Part shown: piece after piece, positions 1 to 10,868 of the stretch
How positions within the stretch are numbered: position 1 is the first letter of the stretch
Layout: each line of letters opens with the position of its first letter
Assembly (NCBI RefSeq): GCF_020165855.1
Contig: NZ_JAIUFY010000001.1
Span: forward strand, 62,001 to 126,000
Direction: 5' to 3'
DNA: 64,000 nucleotides
Origin: Celeribacter litoreus
GTDB lineage: Bacteria > Pseudomonadota > Alphaproteobacteria > Rhodobacterales > Rhodobacteraceae
Notes under the pieces: model-generated
The model's input: only the letters and a program-made list of their open reading frames with translations
What the model was told of the DNA's origin: nothing
Database searches by the model: none
Position numbers and translations under genes: made by a program

Positions 1-1930
<1,930 letters not shown>

Positions 1931-1944
<14 letters not shown>

Positions 1945-2422
1945 TCGCCGTAAATTCCTGATTTCCAGCGCCACATTCGGGGCGCTGGCGGGATGCGGTT
2001 TCACTCCGGCTTATGGCCCCGGTTCAGCCGGGTCCAACCTGCGCGGACGCGTCGAGATCGCGGCCCCGGATGACCGCGAAAGCTACGCGCTCGCCAACCA
2101 CCTCAAACTGAGCTTCGGCGAGGTGACGAACCCTGCGTACCGATTGAGCTATGAGATCGACACAGTCGAAAGGGCTGTGGGCATCACGCGGGATGAGGAA
2201 ATCACCCGTTACCACGTCGAAGGAGAGGTGACTTTCGCTTTGACGGAGACCGCGACAGGCCGGACACTGACCTCAGACACAGTCGAAAGCTTCACCAGCT
2301 ATTCGGCCCCGAACTCTCCCGTGGACCGCCTGACTGCATCCCGTGATGCTTATGAGCGCCTTATGGTGATCCTTGGCGACAAGATCGTGGACCAGATCAT
2401 CACAACGGTCGAGATTGTCTGA
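1931..2422 (+). CDS. lptE: LPS-assembly lipoprotein LptE
   Basis: Outer-membrane lipoprotein that plugs and assembles the LptD translocon delivering lipopolysaccharide to the cell surface. The 163-residue product starts [18 protein letters not shown] and has a lipobox LAGC, with the modified Cys followed by GFTPAYG, the typical alphaproteobacterial LptE beginning. The body is a small alpha/beta domain ([13 protein letters not shown], then [10 protein letters not shown]). The ATG at 1931 is chosen because it places the signal peptide directly at the N-terminus; an upstream in-frame start at 1883 would add residues inside leuS. The two arginines before the hydrophobic stretch resemble a Tat signal, but Sec export is more likely for LptE. 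It is translationally coupled to leuS and overlaps holA by one base. Confidence 0.9.
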
Positions 2423-3447
2423 TGAAGCTCAACGCCCGCGAAGCATTGTCCTACTTTGCCAAGCCCGATCGCGGCAAGGCAGGGGTGTTGCTCTACGGGC
2501 CTGACACAATGCGGATCGCGCTCCGACGTCAGGAGATCATCGAGAACCTGATTGGCAAGCAAGGCGAAGAAGAAATGCGTCTCTCACGCATTTCCGGTGC
2601 CGAATTACGTAAAGACAAAACCCTGTTGCTCGACGCCATCCGCGAACAAGGCTTTTTCCCCGGTCCGCGCGTTGCATTTGTCGAGGACGCAACCGACACG
2701 ATTTCGGAAGTCGTCAAAGATGCACTGTTCGACTGGCGTGAGGGCGACGCTCAAGTCGTCGTGACCGCCGGCCAACTCAAGGCCAGCTCCAAACTCCGCA
2801 AGCTATTCGAGGGCCATCCCTCTGCCTACGCGATCGCAATCTATGCCGATCCACCATCCCGCGCGGAGATCGAGGAAACGCTTTCGAAAGCGGGCCTGAA
2901 AGACATCTCCCGCGAGGCCATGACAGATATCGAGGCCCTCGCCCGCGTCCTCGATCCCGGCGATTTCCGCCAAACTCTGGAGAAACTCGCGCTCTATAAA
3001 ATCGGCGACAGCACTCCGGTGAGTAGCGAGGACGTTCAGAATTGCGCGCCCGCAACGACCGAGGCCGAGGTTGATGACCTGCTCAATGTCGTCGCAGAGG
3101 GCAAGCAGCAGGAACTCGGGCCCTTGATGCTCAAACTTGGCGGTCAGGGGATTGACCCGGTTGCGCTCTCTATCTTCACGATGCGCCATTTCAGAACACT
3201 CCACGCCGCTGCCTCCGATCCCGGCGGTGCCGGTGCAGGGATCGCTCGTGCACGGCCTCCGATCTTTGGTCCGCGTCGCGACCGCATGACACGACAGGCG
3301 TCTGCGTGGGGCATGTATAAGCTCGAAATGGCGCTCGGCATTCTGACCGACACGGATCTGACGCTTCGTTCAGCGTCCAAGGCCCCGACAATGGCGGTCA
3401 TGGAGCGCGCTCTGCTCAGGCTTACTATGCTCGCGCAACGGCGCTGA
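2422..3447 (+). CDS. holA: DNA polymerase III delta subunit
   Basis: Delta subunit of the clamp loader, which opens the beta sliding clamp during replication. It has 341 residues, the normal size. The N-terminal part ([16 protein letters not shown], then GVLLYGPD) is the inactive AAA-like domain, followed by the lid and C-terminal collar domain (QGIDPVALSIFTMRHFRTL, then APTMAVMERALLRLTMLA). The start ATG shares its A with the lptE stop codon (TGATG), so translation is coupled. The family is recognised from overall pattern and from the conserved placement downstream of lptE. Confidence 0.93.
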   Translation: MKLNAREALSYFAKPDRGKAGVLLYGPDTMRIALRRQEIIENLIGKQGEEEMRLSRISGAELRKDKTLLLDAIREQGFFPGPRVAFVEDATDTISEVVKDALFDWREGDAQVVVTAGQLKASSKLRKLFEGHPSAYAIAIYADPPSRAEIEETLSKAGLKDISREAMTDIEALARVLDPGDFRQTLEKLALYKIGDSTPVSSEDVQNCAPATTEAEVDDLLNVVAEGKQQELGPLMLKLGGQGIDPVALSIFTMRHFRTLHAAASDPGGAGAGIARARPPIFGPRRDRMTRQASAWGMYKLEMALGILTDTDLTLRSASKAPTMAVMERALLRLTMLAQRR

Positions 3448-3507
3448 GCACAAAGAGACGTTGCACCGCCGCTCACCGACCCCAAATTGGGACGAAAGGA
3501 GCCGCAC

Positions 3508-4509
3508 ATGATCCCATATTCCCTACTCGACCTGTCTCCCGTGCCGGAAGGCACCTCCACGGCGGATGCACTGAAAAACTCCGTCGATCTGGCGCAGCAC
3601 GCTGAAGCGTGGGGGTTCAACCGCTATTGGCTCGCCGAGCACCACAATATGCCTGGGATTGCGTCCGCCGCGACAGCGGTGGTGATTGGCCATATCGCAG
3701 GGCATACGAAAACCATGCGGATCGGTGCGGGCGGGATCATGCTCCCGAACCATGCGCCTTTGCAGGTCGCCGAGGCATTTGGCACGCTCCGCGAACTCTA
3801 CGGGGATCGCATCGACCTCGGGCTTGGGCGTGCGCCGGGGACGGACATGCCGACCGCGCGGGCGCTGCGCCGCAATCTGATGCCCGGCCATGCGAATGGC
3901 GAAACCTTCCCACAGGATGTGCAAGAGCTAATGGGGTATCTCGGCGACATGCCTGACGACGCTCCTGTCCGCGCCTTTCCGGGGACAGGAACCCATGTGC
4001 CGGTCTGGATGCTCGGGTCGTCAACCTACGGCGCGGAACTCGCCGCATATTTGGGTCTGCCCTACGCGTTCGCGTCGCATTTTGCCCCTGCTGCGCTTGA
4101 TCAGGCGGTCCAGATTTACCGCGACCTATTCCGCCCGTCTGCGTATCTGGAGAAACCCTATTTCATGCTCGCGACGAACGTCTTTGCGGCTGAAACGGAA
4201 AAAGAGGCGCTGTTTCTCCGCACCTCCATGATGCAGACCTTCGCGAACCTGCGCATGGGAAAACCCGGCAAGCTGCCGCGCCCAGTTGAGGAGATTTCGT
4301 CCGTCGTTCCCGCGCAGTTCTTGCCATCTCTCGAGGCCATTTTCGCGGTCTCTTCGACTGGGACAAAAGCTATGGTGGCGGATCAGGTGGCTGGTTTGAT
4401 CGATAGATACCAACCCGATGAAATCCTGTTCGCAGCCAACATCCACGACCACGGCGCGCGGCTGCGGTCACTCGAAATCGCATCTGAAGTTATGCGAGAG
4501 AGGCAATAA
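3508..4509 (+). CDS. LLM-class flavin-dependent oxidoreductase
   Basis: Luciferase-like monooxygenase family protein of 333 residues that would use reduced FMN; the substrate is unknown. The family hallmarks are the N-terminal [36 protein letters not shown], the [19 protein letters not shown] segment and [14 protein letters not shown], which together match the group often named MsnO8 or YhbW-like. The ATG at 3508 is preferred over the upstream TTG at 3487 because GAAAGGA lies seven bases before it. It is separated from holA by 60 bases and overlaps the convergent flavoprotein gene by 20 bases at its 3' end. No pathway can be inferred from the neighbours. Confidence 0.88.
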   Translation: MIPYSLLDLSPVPEGTSTADALKNSVDLAQHAEAWGFNRYWLAEHHNMPGIASAATAVVIGHIAGHTKTMRIGAGGIMLPNHAPLQVAEAFGTLRELYGDRIDLGLGRAPGTDMPTARALRRNLMPGHANGETFPQDVQELMGYLGDMPDDAPVRAFPGTGTHVPVWMLGSSTYGAELAAYLGLPYAFASHFAPAALDQAVQIYRDLFRPSAYLEKPYFMLATNVFAAETEKEALFLRTSMMQTFANLRMGKPGKLPRPVEEISSVVPAQFLPSLEAIFAVSSTGTKAMVADQVAGLIDRYQPDEILFAANIHDHGARLRSLEIASEVMRERQ

Positions 4510-5668
4510 CGCCCCGACCAGCGAGGCGGCCTGAGGCGAGGCAGGCCGTCAGAAGGTAACCGCCCGTTGGCGCATCCCAATCGAGCATCTCACCTGCGAA
4601 GAACAGGCCCGGACTACGGAGCGCCTCCAGATGATCCGACAAAGATTCAAACCGGACGCCGCCCGCGGTGGAAATCGCCTCATCCATCGGACGAAACTTT
4701 GCGCCCTCGATTTCAAGTCCTTTGAGTGCTGCTGACAAATCCTCTGACTGCGGTCCCGCGAACTCCATCAGAAGGGCGATCTTTTCAGGCGACAGCCTGA
4801 GCGCACGCTTCAGGAACTTCGTCAGCGTTTCTTTCGTTTTGCGCTGGATTAGGGTCTTTTTGAGCTTCTCTTCGCTCCAGTCGGGCAGCAGATCGACGCG
4901 CAATTTCGCTCCATCACGAAACCCACGCGAGACGGAGTAGATGCCGCTCCCCTCGAGGCCTCGTTTCGAAATTATGAATTCGCCACGGGTCTCAAATCGT
5001 CCGCATGTCAGCTTCACACCCTTCACCGGCTTGCCGAAATGGCGCTCCATATGCGGCGTCCAATCGACCGTCAGACCAACATTCGAGGGTGCAAACGGCG
5101 CGAGATCAACGAAGCGTTCGACTTGCTCTGTCCACGCACCACTAGACCCCAATCGCGCCCAACTCGCCCCTCCGAGTGCGAGGACGATGGCACGCGGAGC
5201 GATGGTTTTCTCTCCCTCTGAAGTGTCAAAAGCCACCGTTTCGGACAGTTCGGTCATGCGCCAGTTCCGTCGCAGCTCCACGCCCCGCGAGGATAATCTC
5301 TCCAACCATGCACGAAGCAGTGGAGACGCCTTCATCACAGTTGGGAAAACCCGCCCCGACGAGCCTGTGAACATTTCTTGCCCGAGGCCTTCTGCCCAAG
5401 ACACCACATCATTCGGGCCAAACTCTTTAAGGGCAGACCGCAGATACGGGTGCAACGGATCATAGGCCGACAGAAACTCCTCGAAAGGTTCATCCTTGGT
5501 CAGGTTGAGACCCGATTTCCCCGCCATCAGGAATTTGCGCGCGGGCGATGGTTTGGCTTCGGTCACGACAACAAAGAATCCGGCCCCTGAAATCACTTCC
5601 GCCGCCATGAGGCCGGCAGGCCCTGCGCCGACCACCAGCACGTCAATCTGTTCGGATGTGGCTGTCAC
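4490..5668 (-). CDS. NAD(P)/FAD-dependent oxidoreductase of the HI0933/BaiN type (TIGR03862-like)
   Basis: A 392-residue flavoprotein with an N-terminal FAD-binding Rossmann motif ([15 protein letters not shown]), the family-specific [18 protein letters not shown] segment, and a C-terminal [19 protein letters not shown] that closes the FAD site. These three blocks define the HI0933-like family; the substrate is not established. The start is a GTG at 5668 that overlaps the stop of the upstream enoyl-CoA hydratase gene (GTGA), so it is the third gene of a leftward SDR-hydratase-flavoprotein operon. Its 3' end overlaps the convergent LLM gene. Confidence 0.87.
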   Translation of the reverse strand: MTATSEQIDVLVVGAGPAGLMAAEVISGAGFFVVVTEAKPSPARKFLMAGKSGLNLTKDEPFEEFLSAYDPLHPYLRSALKEFGPNDVVSWAEGLGQEMFTGSSGRVFPTVMKASPLLRAWLERLSSRGVELRRNWRMTELSETVAFDTSEGEKTIAPRAIVLALGGASWARLGSSGAWTEQVERFVDLAPFAPSNVGLTVDWTPHMERHFGKPVKGVKLTCGRFETRGEFIISKRGLEGSGIYSVSRGFRDGAKLRVDLLPDWSEEKLKKTLIQRKTKETLTKFLKRALRLSPEKIALLMEFAGPQSEDLSAALKGLEIEGAKFRPMDEAISTAGGVRFESLSDHLEALRSPGLFFAGEMLDWDAPTGGYLLTACLASGRLAGRGVIASLA

Positions 5669-6279
5669 GGCGTGATCAGAGCCTTGATGCCCGCGATATG
5701 CGCAAGGTCCGCGGCGAGGGCGTCCCCGGCGAGCACCTCAACTGCGGCCTTCTGCTCAGAAGCATCTACGATTCGATCCACCAAACCCCACGCCAAGGCT
5801 TCGTCCGCGAGGATCTTTTGCCCGCCCATCAGGATCATTTTCGCCCGCGCGGGACCGATCAGCTCACGCATACGGCGCGGATCAGAGGGTTGAGGCAGGA
5901 ACCCGAGCTTCATCACCGGATAAAAGAACTTCGCCGACGGATCACTGATGCGGATGTCGCAGGCGAGCGCCATGCCAAACGCCCCACCCGCCAACGTGCC
6001 ATTCAGCGCGGCAATCGTGAGACAGGGCAGTTCGGCGAACTTTCCGGAGAGTTCCTCCCAGAGATGAGACGTCGCGAGACCCGCACGCGCTTCGTCGAGA
6101 TCAGCACCTGCCGAAAACACTTTTCCAGCACCCGTCAGCACGAGAACCTTCGCGCCCACTGCCGCCTCATCTGCAATCTCAATGAGACGGGATAGCATCT
6201 CGGACGTGAGAGAGTTGGCTTTCTCGGGCCGGTTCAATGTCACCGCCCAGAGGTCTCCATCACGGGTCAACTCGATCAT
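5665..6279 (-). CDS. Enoyl-CoA hydratase/isomerase family protein
   Basis: Small crotonase-fold protein of 204 residues, shorter than the usual 255-260 because the C-terminal helices are reduced. It starts MIELTRDGDLWAVTLNRPEKANSL, has the oxyanion-hole segments KVFSAGADL and ALNGTLAGGAFGMALACDIR, and ends with a helical tail. The usual hydratase glutamates are not obvious, so isomerase or another crotonase chemistry is possible. The ATG at 6279 overlaps the SDR stop codon (ATGA); a longer reading frame upstream lies wholly inside the SDR gene and is not used. Pairing with an SDR suggests acyl-CoA or ketone metabolism (inference). Confidence 0.85.
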   Translation of the reverse strand: MIELTRDGDLWAVTLNRPEKANSLTSEMLSRLIEIADEAAVGAKVLVLTGAGKVFSAGADLDEARAGLATSHLWEELSGKFAELPCLTIAALNGTLAGGAFGMALACDIRISDPSAKFFYPVMKLGFLPQPSDPRRMRELIGPARAKMILMGGQKILADEALAWGLVDRIVDASEQKAAVEVLAGDALAADLAHIAGIKALITP

Positions 6280-7031
6280 GCGATCACCCCGATCTGACGG
6301 CGGAATGCTTCGTCCCTCAGACGCAATTCCTCGCCCATATGCGCGTCGGCTTCCGCGCTGCACATCCAAAGAAGCGCCTTCGCGGGCCACTCCGGCGGAA
6401 TGTGATCGGACCACTCCAGCTTGCTCACGTCATTGATGCCCGACGCTTTGATCTCTCGCTGCATTTGGGTGGCGACAGTTCCAGGAGACAGCCCCATCGC
6501 GCGGATGCCTTTGTCGCGATATTCGAGATCGAGCGCAGAGGTCAGCATCGCAGCCCCCGCTTTGGAGGTGCAATAGGCACTCCACCCCTCAATCGCACTG
6601 TGTGCCGCACCGGACGAGACCGTGAGCACCGTCCCGCCACCCCGAGCGACCATAGACGGCACCACGCGGTGCATCGCATAGAAGACACCTTTGATATTCA
6701 CGTCGATCAACCGCCCCCACGCCTCTGGGTCCACCTCTGCCAACGCGCCGATGGGGTCAATCATGCCCGCATTATTGACGAGGATATCGACCGGTCCGAG
6801 GGATTGTTCGACTTGCGTGAGGGCCTCATCCACAGCTTCCAGAGACCCGATATCACACGGCACAGCAAGCGCCCCCTCTCCGATCTCCGATGCAATGCGG
6901 AATATGTCATCCTCGCTCCGCGCCAGAAGGGCAACCTTCGCGCCGGATTTGGCAAAAAGACGCGCTGTGGCCTCCCCAATCCCGCGGCTTGCGCCTGTGA
7001 CGACGGCCACCTTGCCTGTCAAATCGATCAT
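6276..7031 (-). CDS. Short-chain dehydrogenase/reductase (FabG-like)
   Basis: Classical SDR of 251 residues. The NAD(P)-binding glycine motif TGASRGIG lies near residue 14, NNAG near residue 87, and the catalytic Ser with YCTSK near residue 150. The start ATG at 7031 is preceded by an excellent Shine-Dalgarno (AGGAGG, seven bases away), which sets it over a longer frame at 7067. It is the first gene of a leftward three-gene operon with a crotonase and an HI0933-type flavoprotein, all joined by four-base overlaps. The substrate is unknown. Confidence 0.9.
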   Translation of the reverse strand: MIDLTGKVAVVTGASRGIGEATARLFAKSGAKVALLARSEDDIFRIASEIGEGALAVPCDIGSLEAVDEALTQVEQSLGPVDILVNNAGMIDPIGALAEVDPEAWGRLIDVNIKGVFYAMHRVVPSMVARGGGTVLTVSSGAAHSAIEGWSAYCTSKAGAAMLTSALDLEYRDKGIRAMGLSPGTVATQMQREIKASGINDVSKLEWSDHIPPEWPAKALLWMCSAEADAHMGEELRLRDEAFRRQIGVIA

Positions 7032-7145
7032 ACCTGTCCCTCCTGATCTTTGCGGCAGAATAACCATGCCTCGGCGCGGGTTCCAACCTTGACCCGTCAG
7101 TCAAAGCAGGAAACTGTATCAGGTAACTATTCAACGGAGTATTTC

Positions 7146-8675
7146 ATGCGTTTCTTCTTCTTCTCATCCACCATTTTGTCCGCCGGTCTCTCCTTCACTT
7201 CGGCCTACGCCGAGATCACACCGGAGGAGGCGTGGGCCGCCTACGAGACGATGATGACGTCGACAGGCATGGAGGTCACGGCCGATGTGAGCCGCGAAGG
7301 CGACACGCTCGTCGTGCGTGACATGGTGTATGGCATGGAGTTGGGCTCGGGCGACATGAAAGTCAGCAGCACCTCGACCGCACCGGAGATCCGGTTTCAG
7401 GAGCGCGCGGGCGGCACGGTTGCCACTTGGTTTGCCTCGCCGATCACATCCATCGCGACGACCCCGCTTTCGCCTGAAATTGGTGACGGCATGATCGAAA
7501 CTCGCTCCGTGATGACTATTGACGGAGAAACCCTGATCGAAGGCGACACCGACGACATGATGTTCTCGTTTGAGGAGATGACCGTCTCGATGGTGCAGGA
7601 GCCGGCCTATTACGAAGAGATGCTCATCCAGCCCGGCGGGGAGATGACAGTAGGCGGTATCGCGGGGACTTATTCGCTCGCCAATAGCGGCGTAGAAATC
7701 TCTTCCGAGTTCGATGTGACTGTGGCCGCGCTCACCTACGACATGGTGATGGATGACCCGGAGGGAAGCGTGCAATTCCAGATGCTCATGCAGGATATTT
7801 CTGTCGACGGCCTCTATAGCGCACCAATTATGGACGAAGCAGGTTCGTTCGCGGATGTATTCGGCGCGGCAACACTTACCATGACATCGAATTCCAGCGA
7901 AAGCGGGTTCACGATGGACATGGTGCTTCCCGATGTTGGTCCGATCTCGGTCACGGGTTCCTCTCAACATGGCGGAACCAACATCTCTCTCGCATCCGGC
8001 CTCATTGACTACGAGGCAAGCGCCGATGCCCTAGAAATCTCTGTTTCTGGCGCCGTGATCCCCTTCGGCGAGCAGACTGTTTCCATCGCATCTCTGTCCT
8101 CAAACCTGATGCTGCCACTCTCCGCATCCGACGCAGATCAACCCTTCAACTACGGGGTGGGAATCGAGGAACTCGTCCTGCCCGATTTCGTGTGGATGAT
8201 GGCCGACCCGTCAGGACAACTGCCGCATGATCCGGTATATCTGCGCCTTGCAATCGCGGGCACTGTCCAAAGCGGCATCGATCTCTTTGATATCGAAGCA
8301 CTTGCGGCTCTCGATGGGCCGGGCGCCGAGGTGCCCCTTTCGGTTAAAACAGTCGCAATTCCTGAGCTCTACCTATCTCTCGCGGGGGCGTCCATTGATG
8401 GCGTCGGCGAAGGGTATTTTATGGGCGACCAGTCGATCACAGCAGGTGGCCTGCCGCCGTTTGCCGGCAAACTCAATCTCGATATTCGTGGCATCCAAAC
8501 ACTCCTTGGCACCCTCGCCTCGACCGGCATGCTGCCGCCGGAACAGCTTATGTCCGCGCAGATGATGCTCGGCGTGATCGCACGACCGGGGTCTGAAGAG
8601 GATCAACTCGTCTCCGAGATCGAGATCACCGAGGATGGCACTGTTCTCACCAACGGACAGCCCCTTCCGTTCTAA
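7146..8675 (+). CDS. DUF2125 domain-containing exported protein
   Basis: Protein of 509 residues with a cleavable signal peptide (hydrophobic MRFFFFSSTILSAGLSF, predicted cut after SAYA). The remainder is acidic and beta-rich with repeated blocks such as LIEGDTDDMMFSFEEMTVSM and NISLASGLIDYEASADALEI, consistent with the alphaproteobacterial DUF2125 family of periplasmic or outer-membrane-associated proteins resembling AsmA-like lipid-transfer folds. The ATG at 7146 follows AACGGAG; the frame upstream to 7050 lies in the divergent promoter region. No function is established. It diverges from the SDR operon. Confidence 0.75.
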   Translation: MRFFFFSSTILSAGLSFTSAYAEITPEEAWAAYETMMTSTGMEVTADVSREGDTLVVRDMVYGMELGSGDMKVSSTSTAPEIRFQERAGGTVATWFASPITSIATTPLSPEIGDGMIETRSVMTIDGETLIEGDTDDMMFSFEEMTVSMVQEPAYYEEMLIQPGGEMTVGGIAGTYSLANSGVEISSEFDVTVAALTYDMVMDDPEGSVQFQMLMQDISVDGLYSAPIMDEAGSFADVFGAATLTMTSNSSESGFTMDMVLPDVGPISVTGSSQHGGTNISLASGLIDYEASADALEISVSGAVIPFGEQTVSIASLSSNLMLPLSASDADQPFNYGVGIEELVLPDFVWMMADPSGQLPHDPVYLRLAIAGTVQSGIDLFDIEALAALDGPGAEVPLSVKTVAIPELYLSLAGASIDGVGEGYFMGDQSITAGGLPPFAGKLNLDIRGIQTLLGTLASTGMLPPEQLMSAQMMLGVIARPGSEEDQLVSEIEITEDGTVLTNGQPLPF

Positions 8676-8714
8676 GTCCGGTAGGATTGCTTGCGCTTTG
8701 GCGGCGAGCGGCCT

Positions 8715-8745
8715 AACTCCTTTGGAGACGTGAAAAACAGGAGTT
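8715..8745 (+). promoter_or_regulatory. Inverted repeat enclosing the pmbA ribosome-binding site
   Basis: AACTCCT at 8715-8721 and AGGAGTT at 8739-8745 are perfect seven-base complements separated by 17 bases. The right arm contains the AGGAG Shine-Dalgarno of pmbA, so a folded transcript could hide the ribosome-binding site. Whether it folds in vivo is not shown. Confidence 0.4.
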
Positions 8746-8752
8746 GCCCCTT

Positions 8753-10099
8753 ATGGCTCAGGACCTCGCCAAACTGACCGAAGCTCTTCTCGACGCCGCC
8801 CGCAAGGCTGGCGCCGAGGCTGCCGATGCCTTGGCCATTGACGGCACGTCCGTTTCCATCAACGTGCGCCAAGGGCAGCTGGAGCAAGCAGAGCGCTCCG
8901 AGGGCGTCGATATCGGGCTGCGGGTTCTGATCGGCAAACGTCAGGCCTGTGTGTCCGCCTCAGACACGCGCCCAGAAACACTCCAAACAGTCGCAGAGCG
9001 CGCCGTTATGATGGCGCGCCTCGCCCCAGAAGACCCGACCGCAGGTCTCGCGGACCCGTCGCAGATCGCGACGCAAACCGACATGTCCGTCCTCGAAATG
9101 TTCGATCCGTCGGGTGAACCGTCTCCCGAAACGCTCAAAGAGGACGCTCTGCGCGCCGAAGCAGCGGCCTCAGCCGTTGAGGGCATTTCCCAAGTGGACA
9201 ACGCGGGCGCCGCCTACGGTCATCGACGCATCCACCTCTCTGCCACCAACGGGTTTCAGGGCGGATATGAACGCACGGACCGCATGATCTCTGCTGTTGC
9301 CATCGCGGGCAGCGGCACGGGAATGGAGCGCGATCACTGCGGCGAAAGCCGGATTTTTGGCGCGGACCTGCCGAGCCCCGAAGAGATTGGCCGCCTCGCC
9401 GCCGAACGCACCCTTGCCCGCATGGGCGCGCGCAAGCCGAAGACGGGCGCCTATCCGATCCTCTATGATGAACGCGTAGCATCTTCGCTCATTGGGCATT
9501 TGCTATCCGCCATTAACGGAAGTTCGATTGCACGTGGGTCGAGCTGGCTTCGCGATGCCATGGGTGAGCAGGTTTTGCCGACGAGCCTCTCCATCATCGA
9601 AGACCCGCTCCGCCCCCGCACATCCGCCTCGCGCCTGTTCGATGCTGAGGGCCTCGCGACGCAAAAGCGCGCGCTCGTGGAGAACGGAGTGCTCAAGAGT
9701 TGGGTTCTTGATCTCGCCAGCGCACGAAAACTCGGGCTTGAGAGCACCGGAAACGCCTCTCGCGGCGTGTCGGCCCCACCCTCCCCGTCGTCTGGCAACG
9801 TCTCACTGACGCAAGGCGAACAGAGCCGCGAGGACCTGATCCGCGATATGGGCACTGGCCTCTTGGTCACAGGCATGATCGGCGCATCGGTAAACCCGAC
9901 GACAGGCGATTACTCTCGCGGCGCGAGCGGCTTCTGGGTCGAAAACGGTGAAATCGCCTATCCGGTGAACGAATGCACGATCGCCGGCAATCTGCGGGAC
10001 ATGCTCAAGACGTTGATCCCCGCGAACGACGCCCGAACACACCTGAGCCGCGTGGTGCCCTCTCTGCTGGTCGAGGGGATGACGCTTGCAGGAGACTGA
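8753..10099 (+). CDS. pmbA: TldD/PmbA family metalloprotease partner (PmbA/TldE type)
   Basis: The 448-residue product belongs to the U62 peptidase family; in E. coli TldD and PmbA (TldE) form a heterodimer that trims peptides such as microcin precursors and CcdA. It begins MAQDLAKLTEALLDAARKAG, has the central substrate-groove segment, and a C-terminal TGMIGASVNPTTGDYSRGASGFW that is characteristic of PmbA. I do not see the HExxxH zinc motif of TldD, which fits the TldE role. The ATG at 8753 is chosen because AGGAG lies nine bases upstream; the TTG at 8744 has no spacing. The ribosome-binding site is inside a seven-base inverted repeat (see findings). Its 3' end overlaps the next gene by 14 bases. 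Confidence 0.9.
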   Translation: MAQDLAKLTEALLDAARKAGAEAADALAIDGTSVSINVRQGQLEQAERSEGVDIGLRVLIGKRQACVSASDTRPETLQTVAERAVMMARLAPEDPTAGLADPSQIATQTDMSVLEMFDPSGEPSPETLKEDALRAEAAASAVEGISQVDNAGAAYGHRRIHLSATNGFQGGYERTDRMISAVAIAGSGTGMERDHCGESRIFGADLPSPEEIGRLAAERTLARMGARKPKTGAYPILYDERVASSLIGHLLSAINGSSIARGSSWLRDAMGEQVLPTSLSIIEDPLRPRTSASRLFDAEGLATQKRALVENGVLKSWVLDLASARKLGLESTGNASRGVSAPPSPSSGNVSLTQGEQSREDLIRDMGTGLLVTGMIGASVNPTTGDYSRGASGFWVENGEIAYPVNECTIAGNLRDMLKTLIPANDARTHLSRVVPSLLVEGMTLAGD

Positions 10100-10865
10100 C
10101 GATCTCGAATTGCTGATCGAAGCGGCGCGAAATGCCGGCGAAATTGCGCGCCCCTACTGGCGTGCGGAGCCGAAGACCTGGGACAAAGGCGGAGGCCAAG
10201 GCCCAGTGACTGAGGCCGACCTTGCCGTGGACCGGATGCTCCACGAGTATCTTTTGTCAGAGCGCCCCGACTATGGTTGGCTTTCCGAAGAAACCGTGGA
10301 CGCCACCGCGGAGCGGCTCGGGCGGGATCGTGTTTTCATTGTCGATCCGATTGACGGCACACGCAGCTTTATTCACGGCGATCACAACTGGGCGCATTCG
10401 CTCGCAATTGCCGAGGCGGGCGAGGTGGTTGCGGCCGTTGTGTATCTGCCAATGCGTGATCGTCTATTCACTGCGATAAAAGGCGGCGGCGCTGAACTGA
10501 ACGGAGAAATCCTGCGGGCGTCGCAACGCTGTGATCTTGATGGGGCGACGGTTTTGGCGCCGCGTCAACACCTCGCTGACGAACACTGGCAAGGCGGATC
10601 ACCCAACTTCATCCACAAATTTCGCCCGTCCCTCGCCTATCGCCTCGCGTTGGTCGCCCAAGGCCGCTACGACGCGATGTTTGCGTTTCGCCCGACGTGG
10701 GAATGGGATGTGGCGGCAGGCACCTTGATCCTCTCGGAGGCGGGCGGCGTTGTCAGCGACCGTAGAGGCAAAAAGCCGCTCTTCAACCAGCCAAAGCCTC
10801 AATTGGACGGGTTGGTTGCAGGATGCCCGGCGCTCGCACAGGGCATCCTCGCACGCCTCAAATAA
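10086..10865 (+). CDS. Inositol monophosphatase family protein (CysQ / 3'(2'),5'-bisphosphate nucleotidase-like)
   Basis: Magnesium-dependent phosphatase of 259 residues. The IMPase motifs are clear: the metal ligands in LSEETVD, DPIDGTRSF and WEWDVAAG. Members remove phosphate from inositol monophosphate, or from 3'-phosphoadenosine 5'-phosphate formed during sulfate assimilation; the sequence alone does not decide which. The start is taken as TTG at 10086, because GAGGGG lies seven bases upstream and no ATG or GTG occurs before the conserved LIEAARNAGEIA helix. The gene overlaps the end of pmbA and converges on the glucosylglycerate operon with three bases between stops. Confidence 0.88.
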   Translation: MQETDDLELLIEAARNAGEIARPYWRAEPKTWDKGGGQGPVTEADLAVDRMLHEYLLSERPDYGWLSEETVDATAERLGRDRVFIVDPIDGTRSFIHGDHNWAHSLAIAEAGEVVAAVVYLPMRDRLFTAIKGGGAELNGEILRASQRCDLDGATVLAPRQHLADEHWQGGSPNFIHKFRPSLAYRLALVAQGRYDAMFAFRPTWEWDVAAGTLILSEAGGVVSDRRGKKPLFNQPKPQLDGLVAGCPALAQGILARLK

Positions 10866-10868
10866 CGA

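Noticed and set aside
6279-6414. N-terminal extension of the enoyl-CoA hydratase
   Set aside because: It overlaps the end of the SDR gene in another frame and has no family match; the coupled ATG at 6279 is better.
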